A stretch of DNA of 36,344 bases, taken from assembly GCA_947254025.1 (NCBI GenBank), contig CAMYBS010000012.1:1-36344 (forward strand). Reading direction: 5' to 3'. Positions 6,391 to 14,308 of the stretch are shown here, one piece after another (position 1 is the first letter of the stretch; every line of letters begins with the position of its first letter). Below the pieces are notes generated by a model. It ran no database searches. It was not told the origin of the DNA and saw only the letters and a program-made list of their open reading frames with translations. This stretch comes from an uncultured Clostridia bacterium (GTDB taxonomy: Bacteria > Bacillota > Clostridia > Tissierellales > Peptoniphilaceae). Position numbers and translations under genes: made by a program.

Positions 6391-8868
6391 TTTTATAACG
6401 CTTATTACGTACACCTCTGCATTATCATTTAACGCAATCTTAATCACACTATCCTTCGCATAGTTCTTGCCGAAAACTATCCTTTTATCGTTTGTGAATA
6501 GGTTTTGAACTTTTCCTTTGCTATCTTTAAGGATTAATTTTTCTGCGCCACCTGCGTCGTATAATACGTTTGTGATTGTGTACTCTTCGCTTAGGCTTGT
6601 GATAAGCTTATCTACTCTTAAAACTTTTTTATCTTTGTCAAGGCTTAGCTTAACGATATCGCCTGCTTTAGCGTTAGGGAAGCTTGCGCCGTCTGTGTCG
6701 TAGACTCTAAGTGTTTTTGTCTTGTCGTAGCCTTCGAAGGACTTATCAAGTTTGGAATCGTAGTCGCTTCTTAGCTCAAGTATGTCTTCTGTGTCAACTA
6801 CTTTCTTCTTTTCAACGTTTTTAAATACTATAGCAACTGGTGCGTCATCTCTTCCGCGGAAGCTGTCGTACTTAGTAACGTCTTTTGCGTTTAGGTCCTT
6901 AACTGTGAATACATAAGCTGTTACTGTCTTATTAAAGCCTGCGTTCTTTACATCTTCTAGGCTAATAGTTTCAACTTTGTAGTCTTTGCCTACTTCTACT
7001 AAATTATATAGCAAAGTATTGTCAAGAAGGTTTACTTCTTTGCCTGCCACGTAGATAGTACTTCTCTTAACGCTCTTTGTAGGTGCAAAGACCTTGTATG
7101 TCTTGGCGTCTCTGTCAAGCGGCTTGAAGTCCTTTGCATAGTCAGCGTGTCCTGTCAATACAAATAGTTTTTGTACTGCATCCTTTGTATATAGTGCGTA
7201 AACCATGTCGTAGTTGTTAAGCTCGGAAAGTCTTATCTCCTTGCCATCTTTATAAATCTTAAGGTCTAGTGAGTCTTGAACTCTCACTTCTTTGCCATCT
7301 CTGTCGATAAGTGCAACTGCATTAGTAGTAACTCTATCTATCATAAAGACGTCTTCATCGAATGAAAGCTTGCCGTAGATCACTTGAACATTGCCAAAGA
7401 TGTCTAGTGCAAGATTAACTTTTTCATTTATCAATAATTTTACTTCGTCGTTGTACTTTTGTGCGTTCACTTGTGTGAATACTTTTTCGTCAATAGTTGC
7501 AACGGCTCTTCTTGATTTTTCATCTGATAGCTTGTAGTCTTTATTAGCTAGGTTGATGAAGGCTCCGTCTCTACTGATCTTGTACTTTGCGCCTTCTCCT
7601 TCTACCTTATTTCTTACGACTATAGCCTCATCACTTGCGTAGAAGTGTAGTACGTCGTACTTTTCAAGCTTAGCAGGGTCTATTGCCGCAAGCTTGCCAT
7701 CATTATAGATATATGCCTTCTTAAGATTTCTCTTTACAATAGCGCCTGTTTCGTCGTCAAGAACTTTAACTGCTCCATTGTCATAAGAGATAAGTGGCAT
7801 GATGTCTTCGAATGTGTAGGCCTTGATGTAGACAACTTTTGCAGAAACGCTTGTTACATATGCAAGGTCTGCCTTGTAGTTTGTCTCTTTAGCAAAGTCG
7901 TTGAATAAATCAAAGTACTTGCCGTTAACAGCTCCTCCACGGAACTTTTGCTCTGTAAGAGCAGCCTTATCTTCAAGAACTGTTGATTCCTTAGTAGAGC
8001 CATCAACATATAGTCTTGCACCCTTGATATTGATAGGCGCGATTTCAGTTTTTGCGATGGTGCTGTCTCTGTATGTCTTAATCATGTTCTTTTGGTCGAT
8101 GTCTAAATCGTATACCTTGCCAGCTATGTCCATAGGGTCCATGCCGTCTTTAAGGTCAACGATGTAGGCCTTACCTTCTTTGAAACCATCTAGGCTTGAT
8201 TTTAATACAAGTATCTCTGCTTGCTTTTCGCTTAGATTTGAATTTGCATTTGTCTTTGTAACTATAGCAGTAAGCTTTGATAAATCAGCTTCCTTCATAC
8301 CCTTAAGAAGGTTGTATATCATTACAAAAACGTTCTCTCTACTAGCTTGTGCCTTGTAATCAAGGTCCATAAGTCCATCAAGCACGCCATTACTTGCAGC
8401 GTATGTGATGTATGGTAGAGCCCAGTTAGCACCTTCTCCTGCCTTGATATCAGTTCCGCCAGCTGCCACAGCAAGCATCTTGATGGCCTCTTGATACCTA
8501 ACATTGTTTCTAGGTTTGAAAGTGCCGTCTTCGTATCCACTGATGATCTTTAGCTCGCTTGCGATATTGACAAAGCCGTTTGACCAGCGTCCCATAGCCA
8601 TATCGCTAAACTTGCTAGGTAGGTTGATTGCCTTGTCAGCAAGACTTTCCTTACCAAGTGTTCTTGTAAGCATAGCTGCAAACTCTTCTCTAGTGATAGG
8701 GTCTGCTAGTCTAAGTCCTTTCGCGTCACCTTTGACATATCCCTTTGAAACAAGGTAGTCAATCTTGTCTTTATTGCTCATTGCTTCATTTTGTGCAAAG
8801 CTTGCGCTCATAGTACCTAGTACTAAGACGAAAGCTAGGACAATGGATAAAATTTTCTTCATCTTCAT
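6388..8868 (-). CDS. Secreted S-layer-homology (SLH) domain protein, 826 aa
   Basis: The protein begins with a Sec signal peptide (MKMKK, hydrophobic core, cleavage near ASFA/QN at about residue 25). Three SLH units follow at about 30-75, 86-140 and 147-195, recognisable by FSDMAMGRWSNGFVNIA, GYEDGTFKPRNNVRYQEA and the TREEFAAML-type motif; such triplets bind secondary cell-wall polymer. The remaining 630 residues are Lys/Asp-rich, beta-type and repeat-like, with no Cys. It is a paralogue of the 1215-residue SLH protein at 31758-35405: both have AY(T/Q)F(E/D)DI and DV(L/I)HFY blocks in the same order. The likely role is cell-envelope or S-layer structure. The ATG is preceded by CAGGAGG. Its stop lies inside repeat copy B. 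Confidence 0.88.
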   Translation of the reverse strand: MKMKKILSIVLAFVLVLGTMSASFAQNEAMSNKDKIDYLVSKGYVKGDAKGLRLADPITREEFAAMLTRTLGKESLADKAINLPSKFSDMAMGRWSNGFVNIASELKIISGYEDGTFKPRNNVRYQEAIKMLAVAAGGTDIKAGEGANWALPYITYAASNGVLDGLMDLDYKAQASRENVFVMIYNLLKGMKEADLSKLTAIVTKTNANSNLSEKQAEILVLKSSLDGFKEGKAYIVDLKDGMDPMDIAGKVYDLDIDQKNMIKTYRDSTIAKTEIAPINIKGARLYVDGSTKESTVLEDKAALTEQKFRGGAVNGKYFDLFNDFAKETNYKADLAYVTSVSAKVVYIKAYTFEDIMPLISYDNGAVKVLDDETGAIVKRNLKKAYIYNDGKLAAIDPAKLEKYDVLHFYASDEAIVVRNKVEGEGAKYKISRDGAFINLANKDYKLSDEKSRRAVATIDEKVFTQVNAQKYNDEVKLLINEKVNLALDIFGNVQVIYGKLSFDEDVFMIDRVTTNAVALIDRDGKEVRVQDSLDLKIYKDGKEIRLSELNNYDMVYALYTKDAVQKLFVLTGHADYAKDFKPLDRDAKTYKVFAPTKSVKRSTIYVAGKEVNLLDNTLLYNLVEVGKDYKVETISLEDVKNAGFNKTVTAYVFTVKDLNAKDVTKYDSFRGRDDAPVAIVFKNVEKKKVVDTEDILELRSDYDSKLDKSFEGYDKTKTLRVYDTDGASFPNAKAGDIVKLSLDKDKKVLRVDKLITSLSEEYTITNVLYDAGGAEKLILKDSKGKVQNLFTNDKRIVFGKNYAKDSVIKIALNDNAEVYVISVIK

Positions 8869-8893
8869 AGTATTACCTCCTGTATGAATATTG

Positions 8894-8930
8894 ATTATAC
8901 TTATTTATACCATAATATAGCTTTTTTCAA
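8894..8930 (-). promoter_or_regulatory. Probable promoter of SLH gene 1
   Basis: Minus strand: TTGAAA (8925-8930), then an extended -10 TGGTATAAA (8912-8904); spacer is short at 15. A second TATAAT (8899-8894) lies just downstream without a clear -35. One of the two should drive the SLH gene about 25-35 bases away. Confidence 0.45.
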
Positions 8931-8932
8931 AC

Positions 8933-8976
8933 AAAAAAGAGAGCCTATCTGATTAGGATAAGCTCCATATGTTTTT
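8933..8976. terminator. Bidirectional terminator between SLH gene 1 and repeat copy C
   Basis: GAGCCTATC (8941-8949) pairs with GATAAGCTC (8957-8965), with one mismatch per arm. Minus-strand transcripts meet a run of six T (8933-8938), plus-strand ones GTTTTTC. It would end the transcript of the YARHG gene after repeat copy C. Confidence 0.75.
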
Positions 8977-8999
8977 CTCTTGTTCATAAAAAATTGTTT

Positions 9000-9470
9000 T
9001 GCGTGTATCACGAAAATTGTTTTCTCTCACTTGCTCGTCTACGAAAATGCATTATTAATCGAAAAGTGATTTAATATGATCTGAATAACGAAAAGTGATT
9101 ACCTCTCTCGCTGCGCCTATGGAGGCTGTCTTAGTAATCGAAAAGTGTATTACTCGTGACTTAGGCTTCTCAAATTGGAAATTTCTAAGCTTACTCACCT
9201 GTGATCTCATATCCGTTCGCACATCGAAAAGATAGTTCCACGAAGCTTAGTTCAACAAATTGACAATTGCTAAGCTTGTCCGACTACAAATCCATATTCG
9301 TTCGCTACGCTCAACTAGATGGATTTGCGGCCGTCGTCCTACGCAAAGCAATTGAAGCAATTTGTCTCAATGCGCTTCTTTTGGAACATATCTTTTCTCA
9401 CTAAACAGTTTTCTCCGAATGCTGCGCTCGTGAATAACAATTTTCTCACTTATTGATCTAAATAAACATA
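9000..9470. repeat. Modular palindromic element, copy C left part (nested-hairpin array)
   Basis: No coding sequence. It contains several scattered CGAAAAGTG or CGAAAAG motifs (near 9061, 9090, 9139 and 9225), a truncated hairpin half (9178-9220), and a complete nested hairpin at 9256-9364: CAAATTG/CAATTTG (9256, 9358), CAATTGCT/AGCAATTG (9264, 9347) and AAATCCAT/ATGGATTT (9288, 9319). The loop TTCGCTACGCTC is shared with other copies. The same hairpin in copy B (6188-6298) has different stem bases that still pair. A block at 9405-9435 (AACAGTTTTCTCCGAATGC onward) is shared with 6289-6319. It looks like stacked insertions of one module. Confidence 0.8.
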
Positions 9471-9520
9471 TTTTCTCCTCACTAATTAGCTTTGTCAAAA
9501 TATTTTATCAGTATATATAC

Positions 9521-9716
9521 ACCGAGTAAATTTCGCAGGAAAAACGAGATGATTTAGCGTTGTACAGAATTTTTTGGAGTGAGGTGTGCAAATGCGCACT
9601 CCGCAGCGACAAAAAAATTCAAAACTAGCAAAAGGGCTCAACTTAATGCGAAATAAGCGAGCATTGCCGTGAATGGAACGAGCTCAAGGGCGCATTTTAT
9701 TAAGAAATTTTATTTG
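9521..9716. repeat. Modular palindromic element, copy C right part (3' of the YARHG gene)
   Basis: Outer arms TAAATTTCGCA (9527-9537) and TGCGAAAT (9647-9654) enclose an inner hairpin: GAATTTTTTG (9567-9576) pairs with CAAAAAAATTC (9610-9620), with GTGTGC/GCGCAC (9584, 9594) around an AAAT loop. The equivalent hairpin in copy F has different stem bases that pair. After it comes a partial second end (GCGAGCATTGCCG, 9657-9669) and CGCATTTTATT, running over the stop codon of the YARHG gene at 9710-9712. Confidence 0.82.
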
Positions 9717-10348
9717 CGATCGAGTTCTTTTTCATAGTCCACAATAAACGCTATATTCTGCGCCTCAGTACTCGACAAAAACGCACTATTGTAATGCTCA
9801 TCGGGCTTGTACCACGACTTTCCTTTGAAGTAATCAGCGAATTCCTTTGTCTTAAACTCATAGCCGTGGCGCGCAAGTATCTCTGCCTTAATGAGTCTTA
9901 TCTCATTACGCGACAGTGCCTTGAGTAGCTTCAGTGGTATCAGCTTGGCATCGCCAGCGAAAAGGTATTCGTCTTCGAAGACTTTTTTGTACGACTTGGC
10001 AAAGTTCTTGTCAAGTTTCTCTTTCGGTTCAAGCGGCATAAAATACTCTGCTTGCGCCTTAATAAAACTTGCGTCGTCTATCTTCATCTTGAACTTATCA
10101 TCTGCCTTATTAAACTTCTCAAGGTCGAGCGTAGTCTCTTTGCAGATTTCTTCATAGGTCCTTGCGTCCTCACTCGCTTCCTTTATATATACGTGGCTTG
10201 TTGTGTATCTATACAAAAAGTAAAACGCGACAAGTAAAGCTACAGCTACTGCGCTTAGTATACATGCGTAGACCTTACTCATGTCCCTTTGACCCTCGCC
10301 TCTACCTTCAAAATTTATGTAAACACTAGTGTTTCTTCTAACTCTCAT
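9710..10348 (-). CDS. Membrane-anchored YARHG-domain protein
   Basis: This 212-residue protein has one transmembrane segment at about residues 27-47 (YACILSAVAVALLVAFYFLY) after a basic N terminus, so it should be anchored with its C-terminal part outside. Residues about 130-205 form a YARHG domain: the ARHGYEFKTKEFADYFKG stretch followed by SWYKPDEHYNSAFLSSTEA is the signature. The domain is thought to be extracellular; its ligand is unknown. The ATG is preceded by ATAGGTGAT. A second Met at residue 23 (MSKVYACIL) could be an alternative start just before the membrane segment. It is monocistronic, with its own promoter, and repeat copy C follows its stop. Confidence 0.85.
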   Translation of the reverse strand: MRVRRNTSVYINFEGRGEGQRDMSKVYACILSAVAVALLVAFYFLYRYTTSHVYIKEASEDARTYEEICKETTLDLEKFNKADDKFKMKIDDASFIKAQAEYFMPLEPKEKLDKNFAKSYKKVFEDEYLFAGDAKLIPLKLLKALSRNEIRLIKAEILARHGYEFKTKEFADYFKGKSWYKPDEHYNSAFLSSTEAQNIAFIVDYEKELDRK

Positions 10349-10364
10349 TTCATCACCTATGATA

Positions 10365-10393
10365 ATTATAACACTTAGAGAGTATCATTTCAA
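10365..10393 (-). promoter_or_regulatory. Sigma-A promoter of the YARHG gene
   Basis: Minus strand: TTGAAA (10388-10393), 17-base spacer, TATAAT (10365-10370), about 17 bases upstream of the start codon, so the leader is very short. Confidence 0.85.
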
Positions 10394-10440
10394 TAGTGAA
10401 TGGGTATCTATGTAGTGAGAATATATATGGAGATGATATT

Positions 10441-11457
10441 ATGAAATACAAGACTATATACCTAGCAGGCGGCTGCTTCTGGGGTATGGAAGGCTACTTT
10501 AAAAGAATTAACGGCATTGTAGATACTACTGTCGGCTATGCCAATGGTATAGGCGCTGACACTGACTACCAAAGGGTTAAAGAGACTGATCACGCGGAGA
10601 CCATAAAACTAGTCTACGACAAGAGTGTGATAAGTCTTGAAGAGATTCTTCTTCGCTACTTCAAGGTCATAGACCCAAAGAGTGTTAACAAGCAAGGCGG
10701 CGACAGAGGTAGACAGTACAGAACCGGCATTTACTACAGTGACGCTGCTGATAAAGAGGCCATAGACAAGGTGTATAGCTATGAGGAAGCGCTTCATGGC
10801 GAGCTTGCTGTTGAAGTGAGCGCTCTTAAGAACTTTGTCAATGCTGAGGACTATCACCAAGACTACTTGGACAAAAATCCTGGCGGCTACTGCCATATCA
10901 ATCTAGCTGAGGCGGATGAGCCACTGTTTGAAAGTGAGTATAAGGAAGTCAGCGATGAGAAGGCCAAGGAGCTACTTGACGAGCTGAGCTACCGCGTGAT
11001 GAGAAAGGAAGGCACTGAGCATCCGCACTCCTCAGAGCTAAATGACGAGTGGAGAAGTGGCATCTATGTAGATAAATTAACTGGCGAGCCTCTCTTTACA
11101 TCGGATGAAAAGTTCGATGCAGGCTGCGGCTGGCCAAGCTTTGCAAGAGCGATCAAGAGTGACAGCCTTGCATATAGAGAAGATGACTCGTATGGCATGA
11201 AGCGCGTTGAAGTTAAAAGTCTTCATGGCAAGAACCACCTAGGTCATGTCTTTAATGATGGCCCTAGTGATAAAGGCGGCCTTAGATATTGCATAGACGG
11301 AGCTGCACTACGCTTCGTTCCACTTGAAAAGATGGCAGAGGAAGGCTACGCTGACTACATCATCTTTTTAAAGGATGGAAAAGATAAGCTTATAGAGCAT
11401 ACCGAGCTAAGTAAAGATGAAAAAGAAGCTCCAGCTAAAGGCATCACTAGTGATTGA
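10441..11457 (+). CDS. msrAB: Bifunctional peptide-methionine sulfoxide reductase MsrA-MsrB
   Basis: This 338-residue fusion repairs both sulfoxide stereoisomers of oxidised methionine. The MsrA domain (about 1-165) has the catalytic Cys in GGCFWGMEGYF (Cys12) and the AEDYHQDYLDKNPGGYC block. The MsrB domain (about 180-315) has EHPHSSELNDEWRSGIY, CGWPSF and the catalytic Cys in LRYCID. The Cys-x-x-Cys zinc pairs of zinc-type MsrB are absent. No signal peptide, so it should be cytoplasmic. The start is ATG 10441, set by GGAG 8 bases upstream; an earlier in-frame ATG lacks a ribosome site. It ends with TGA, after which the same frame stays open for 20 hydrophobic codons (see 11458-11520). Confidence 0.93.
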   Translation: MKYKTIYLAGGCFWGMEGYFKRINGIVDTTVGYANGIGADTDYQRVKETDHAETIKLVYDKSVISLEEILLRYFKVIDPKSVNKQGGDRGRQYRTGIYYSDAADKEAIDKVYSYEEALHGELAVEVSALKNFVNAEDYHQDYLDKNPGGYCHINLAEADEPLFESEYKEVSDEKAKELLDELSYRVMRKEGTEHPHSSELNDEWRSGIYVDKLTGEPLFTSDEKFDAGCGWPSFARAIKSDSLAYREDDSYGMKRVEVKSLHGKNHLGHVFNDGPSDKGGLRYCIDGAALRFVPLEKMAEEGYADYIIFLKDGKDKLIEHTELSKDEKEAPAKGITSD

Positions 11458-11520
11458 ATAGTAATAATTATCCTTATAATAATAGTAGCAAGGGTAATTT
11501 GGAAAAAATTTAAAAAGTAA
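11458..11520 (+). other. In-frame hydrophobic tail beyond the msrAB stop codon
   Basis: Directly after the msrAB TGA, the same frame reads IVIIILIIIVARVIWKKFKK and then TAA (11518-11520). Thirteen strongly hydrophobic residues with a basic tail look like a C-terminal membrane anchor. No start codon or ribosome site of its own is visible. Either it is reached by TGA read-through, it is the leftover of a longer membrane-anchored MsrAB, or it is chance in AT-rich DNA. Confidence 0.35.
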
Positions 11521-11532
11521 GGTGTAAAACGA

Positions 11533-11564
11533 AAACAGCTATGAAAAATCATAGCTGTTTTTTT
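11533..11564 (+). terminator. Terminator of msrAB
   Basis: AAACAGCTATG (11533-11543) pairs with CATAGCTGTTT (11550-11560) around AAAAAT, followed by four more T. The T-run overlaps the -35 box of the next promoter. Confidence 0.92.
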
Positions 11565-11591
11565 GACATGATCTCACTTTAGTGCTAATAT
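11563..11591 (+). promoter_or_regulatory. Sigma-A promoter of the radical SAM gene
   Basis: TTGACA (11563-11568), 17-base spacer, TAATAT (11586-11591). The start codon is only 20 bases beyond the -10 box, so the leader is little more than the ribosome site. Confidence 0.85.
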
Positions 11592-11611
11592 TATTATAAG
11601 AGGTGATATAT

Positions 11612-12517
11612 ATGGAAGGCTTCTACCCCATATACATGTACACGCCTATGCCTGAGATGCACAACCTTATGGTGCCACTAACAAGTGGCTGCTCATACCA
11701 CAAGTGCCTCTACTGCGACCTTAACTTCAGGCAAAAGTTTCACGTGTTTAAGCTCGAAGACATAGAAGACTACCTTAAGAGCGAAAAAAGTAAATATACT
11801 AAGATGAAGCGCAGCCCTAAGAAGTTCACTCTGCTTGAGGGCAATCCTTTGTGCGTGAAGACTTCATACCTTGAGAGCGTCTTCAAACTCATAGGCAAGT
11901 ACTTCGAAGTGGACTACATATCGATGTTTGCGCGCGCAAGTGATGTGCTGCGTAAGAGTGATGAGGAGCTACTGCGCCTTAAGAGCCTTGGCCTCGATAG
12001 GCTGTGCTTAGGACTTGAGAGCGGCTCGGATGATGTACTTAGCTTTCACAATAAAGGTCACACAGCCATGGACAGTGTGAAGGCCTGCAAGAAGCTTGAG
12101 AGACTCGGCATAAAATACTCAGTCTACATCATGCTCGGCCTCGGTGGCAAGGATATGACAAAGGTGCATAGAGAGGAAACCGCAAAACTACTAAACAAAA
12201 TAAAGCCATTCGAAGTAGTCTTTGTAACTACGGTTATATTTAAGAGAGCGCCTCTCAAAGACTATGTGCGTGAGAAGAAGTTTAGAAGACTTTCGATAAA
12301 GGAAGTTTTAAATGAAGAGATCTACATACTTGAGCACATAGACATGGATGCGGTGATCAAGGCGACACACAAGACCAATCCTTTGCCAGTACTCGCGAAG
12401 TTCCCTGAGGGCAAAGAGGCGACGCTAGAGAAGCTTAGGGAGTATAGAGATTCGGGTAGTGAGAAGGACTTGCGTAAAAATGAGATGAAGAAGTGGCAAG
12501 TGTGGAGCAAAGAATAA
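11612..12517 (+). CDS. Radical SAM protein, unassigned substrate
   Basis: This 301-residue protein has an N-terminal radical SAM signature, GCSYHKCLYC at about residues 27-36, giving a Cys-x4-Cys-x2-Cys spacing seen in one B12/Elp3-like branch rather than the classic x3-x2. The cysteines would hold a 4Fe-4S cluster that cleaves S-adenosylmethionine. Further on, LGLDRLCLGLESGSDDVL and GIKYSVYIMLGLGGKD fit the TIM-barrel beta strands and SAM-binding segments. No cobalamin domain or auxiliary Cys cluster is visible. The start is ATG 11612 with AGAGGTGAT before it; an in-frame GTG at 11603 lies inside that site. It has its own promoter. The reaction cannot be predicted. Confidence 0.87.
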   Translation: MEGFYPIYMYTPMPEMHNLMVPLTSGCSYHKCLYCDLNFRQKFHVFKLEDIEDYLKSEKSKYTKMKRSPKKFTLLEGNPLCVKTSYLESVFKLIGKYFEVDYISMFARASDVLRKSDEELLRLKSLGLDRLCLGLESGSDDVLSFHNKGHTAMDSVKACKKLERLGIKYSVYIMLGLGGKDMTKVHREETAKLLNKIKPFEVVFVTTVIFKRAPLKDYVREKKFRRLSIKEVLNEEIYILEHIDMDAVIKATHKTNPLPVLAKFPEGKEATLEKLREYRDSGSEKDLRKNEMKKWQVWSKE

Positions 12518-12556
12518 ACTTTCGCGTTCGATTTGCTCTACAAAACTTGGCAAATA

Positions 12557-12565
12557 TGCTATAAT
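12557..12565 (+). promoter_or_regulatory. Extended -10 promoter ahead of repeat copy G and the HAD gene
   Basis: TGCTATAAT (TG at 12557-12558, TATAAT at 12560-12565). Transcription from here would carry repeat copy G in the 5' leader of the HAD gene, about 220 bases long. Confidence 0.6.
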
Positions 12566-12627
12566 GTATATGCTATTATTGTAATTATTATAAATAATAA
12601 TTAATGGAGGCGAGCAATCGCAATATC

Positions 12628-12754
12628 AACTTTTGCAGAGCGAATGGATGGATGGGGCGAAGTGGAGCTTAGCGGAAAGCGCAGTGTACAAACGGTACTC
12701 GAGCATTGACGAAAAGCGATCGAGCGCTAGGCGCCATTCGAATGCGAAAGTGTT
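12628..12754. repeat. Modular palindromic element, copy G (5' leader of the HAD gene)
   Basis: Outer arms CTTTTGCA (12630-12637) and TGCGAAAG (12743-12750) pair with one G-U, then CGAATGG (12641-12647) with CCATTCG (12734-12740). The interior carries the CGAAGTGGAGC block seen in copy E and a GTAC...GTAC hairpin with a following CGAGCATTG. It is the only copy on the upstream side of a gene. Near-identical flanks, AATAATTAATGGAGG (12596-12610) and AATAATTTTTAATGGAGG (12763-12780), bracket it; the second is the ribosome site of the HAD gene. Confidence 0.82.
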
Positions 12755-12791
12755 AACTTATGAATAATTTTTAATGGAGGTAACTACTACT

Positions 12792-13523
12792 ATGATATTT
12801 TTCGACTTAGACGACACAGTCTTAGAAACAGCCAAGATAAACACACTAATATTTGAACGTGCACAGATGGATTTGCACATAGACATGGGCCCAAATGAGT
12901 TCATGGGCAGGCTTAGAACTGCTCTACGCTCGCGCATGATTAGACACATGGACTTTGCCTACAACGAAACTATCGGCATAGACCCTCTTGACTACTTGCT
13001 TATGGAGGAGCCATACGAGGAAGAAAGACTTGAGCTGTTCAAGGACGGTGTATATAATGACATCAAGGACATACTAGGAAGCGCTACTAAGGAAGAATTT
13101 CTTCAAGCCTTCCTAAAGAGACGCTTCGACTACACTGAAGCAATTGATGGCATGCTTGAGCTTATAAAGGAGCTTAAGGATGCTGGAGAGAAGCTTGGTG
13201 TGATTACTGACGGCATCAGTGAGGTGCAGCACAGAAAAGCGCACACTCTTGGCCTTGATAAGCTCGTTGACTACGTCTTTGCTTCGGGCGACTTTGGTTA
13301 TGGCAAACCTGACACAAAGTTCTTCTTCGGTGCGATGAAGGCGGCAGGCGTTAGACCAAGTGAGTGCATCATGGTCGGCAACAACATTGACTCGGACGTC
13401 TTCGGTGCTCTTGCAAGTGGTATGAGGGCTGTCTTCTTCGGTGCAAAGCCAAGTAAGTACTATGTAAACTATGCCCCTGATGCAAAGGCGCTTAGAGAAG
13501 TCTTAAAGAAAGCGCTTGACTAA
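12792..13523 (+). CDS. HAD-superfamily phosphatase-like hydrolase
   Basis: This 243-residue enzyme has the four HAD motifs: DLDDT (motif I, nucleophile and acid/base Asp at the extreme N terminus), VITDG (II), the Lys of YGKPD (III) and GNNIDSD (IV). The helical cap between motifs I and II places it in the subfamily I, YjjG/pyrimidine-nucleotidase-like branch, so small phosphorylated metabolites are likely substrates, but none can be named. The ATG at 12792 is chosen because GGAGG lies 11 bases upstream; the ATG at 12774 lies within that site. Its stop overlaps the next start (TAATG). It is transcribed through repeat copy G. Confidence 0.88.
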   Translation: MIFFDLDDTVLETAKINTLIFERAQMDLHIDMGPNEFMGRLRTALRSRMIRHMDFAYNETIGIDPLDYLLMEEPYEEERLELFKDGVYNDIKDILGSATKEEFLQAFLKRRFDYTEAIDGMLELIKELKDAGEKLGVITDGISEVQHRKAHTLGLDKLVDYVFASGDFGYGKPDTKFFFGAMKAAGVRPSECIMVGNNIDSDVFGALASGMRAVFFGAKPSKYYVNYAPDAKALREVLKKALD

Positions 13524-14245
13524 TGGGTCTAGGTACACTAATTAACTGCTTGGCCATCATAGTCGCAGGCATATTAGGAAGGCTAACAGCCAAGGTCTTC
13601 AAGCCAAAGGTGCAGAGAGCTCTCGTGCTATCATCTGGTGTGAGCATCTTCTTCATAGGACTTGCTGGCACTATGCAAGGCATGCTAAGTATATCGGGCA
13701 GCACGCTAAAAAGCGGCAGAGCCATGCTTGTGGTGGTCTCTCTTGCTATAGGCGCGCTTATAGGTGAGAGCGTAGGTATCGAGGAAGGCTTTGAAAACTT
13801 TGGTGCCTACCTTAAGAGAAAGACTAAAAGCGACTCGGATCAAGGCTTCATCGCTGCCTTCGTAACGACATCACTTACTGTTTCCATCGGCGCCATGGCC
13901 ATAGTCGGATCTATGCAAGAAGGCATAACTGGTGACTACCAAACTCTTGCTTTGAAGGCTGTTTTGGACTTCATCGTTGTCTTCGTGATGGCCGCGTCCA
14001 TGGGTAAGGGAGCGACATTCTCTTTCGTGCCTGTCTTTATCTTGCAGATGAGCATAACGTATCTTTCTAAGCTCATCGCGCCATATGTAACAGATCTTGC
14101 GATAGACTACTTGTCGCTTGTGGGCTCTGTACTAATCGCGTGCATAGGCATAAACCTACTCTTTGATAAGAGAGTCAGCGTTGCTAATATGCTTCCCGCA
14201 CTTGTAGTTGCTATGGCGGCAGCGTATTTGCCAGTGGCTTTTTAA
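13523..14245 (+). CDS. DUF554 family membrane protein
   Basis: This 240-residue, seven- or eight-segment membrane protein matches the DUF554/YdfK family: GLGTLINCLAIIVAGILG at the N terminus, a central ALIGE followed by a soluble loop with KRKTKSDSDQGFIAAFVTTS, then AIVGSMQEG and a terminal PALVVAMAAAYLP. The family's function is unknown, possibly transport. Its ATG shares a base with the stop of the HAD gene, so the two are translationally coupled; the HAD enzyme may act on something this protein moves, which is inference only. The transcript ends at the hairpin at 14265-14292. Confidence 0.88.
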   Translation: MGLGTLINCLAIIVAGILGRLTAKVFKPKVQRALVLSSGVSIFFIGLAGTMQGMLSISGSTLKSGRAMLVVVSLAIGALIGESVGIEEGFENFGAYLKRKTKSDSDQGFIAAFVTTSLTVSIGAMAIVGSMQEGITGDYQTLALKAVLDFIVVFVMAASMGKGATFSFVPVFILQMSITYLSKLIAPYVTDLAIDYLSLVGSVLIACIGINLLFDKRVSVANMLPALVVAMAAAYLPVAF

Positions 14246-14264
14246 AAACAATGCAAATATAATT

Positions 14265-14292
14265 AAGGCGAGGATTTAGTCCTCGCCTTTTC
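14265..14292. terminator. Shared terminator between convergent genes
   Basis: AAGGCGAGGA (14265-14274) pairs perfectly with TCCTCGCCTT (14280-14289) around TTTAG. It ends DUF554 on the plus strand (TTTTCT follows) and probably the asparaginase-like gene on the minus strand. Confidence 0.88.
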
Positions 14293-14308
14293 TATATACA
14301 AAGTCCAT

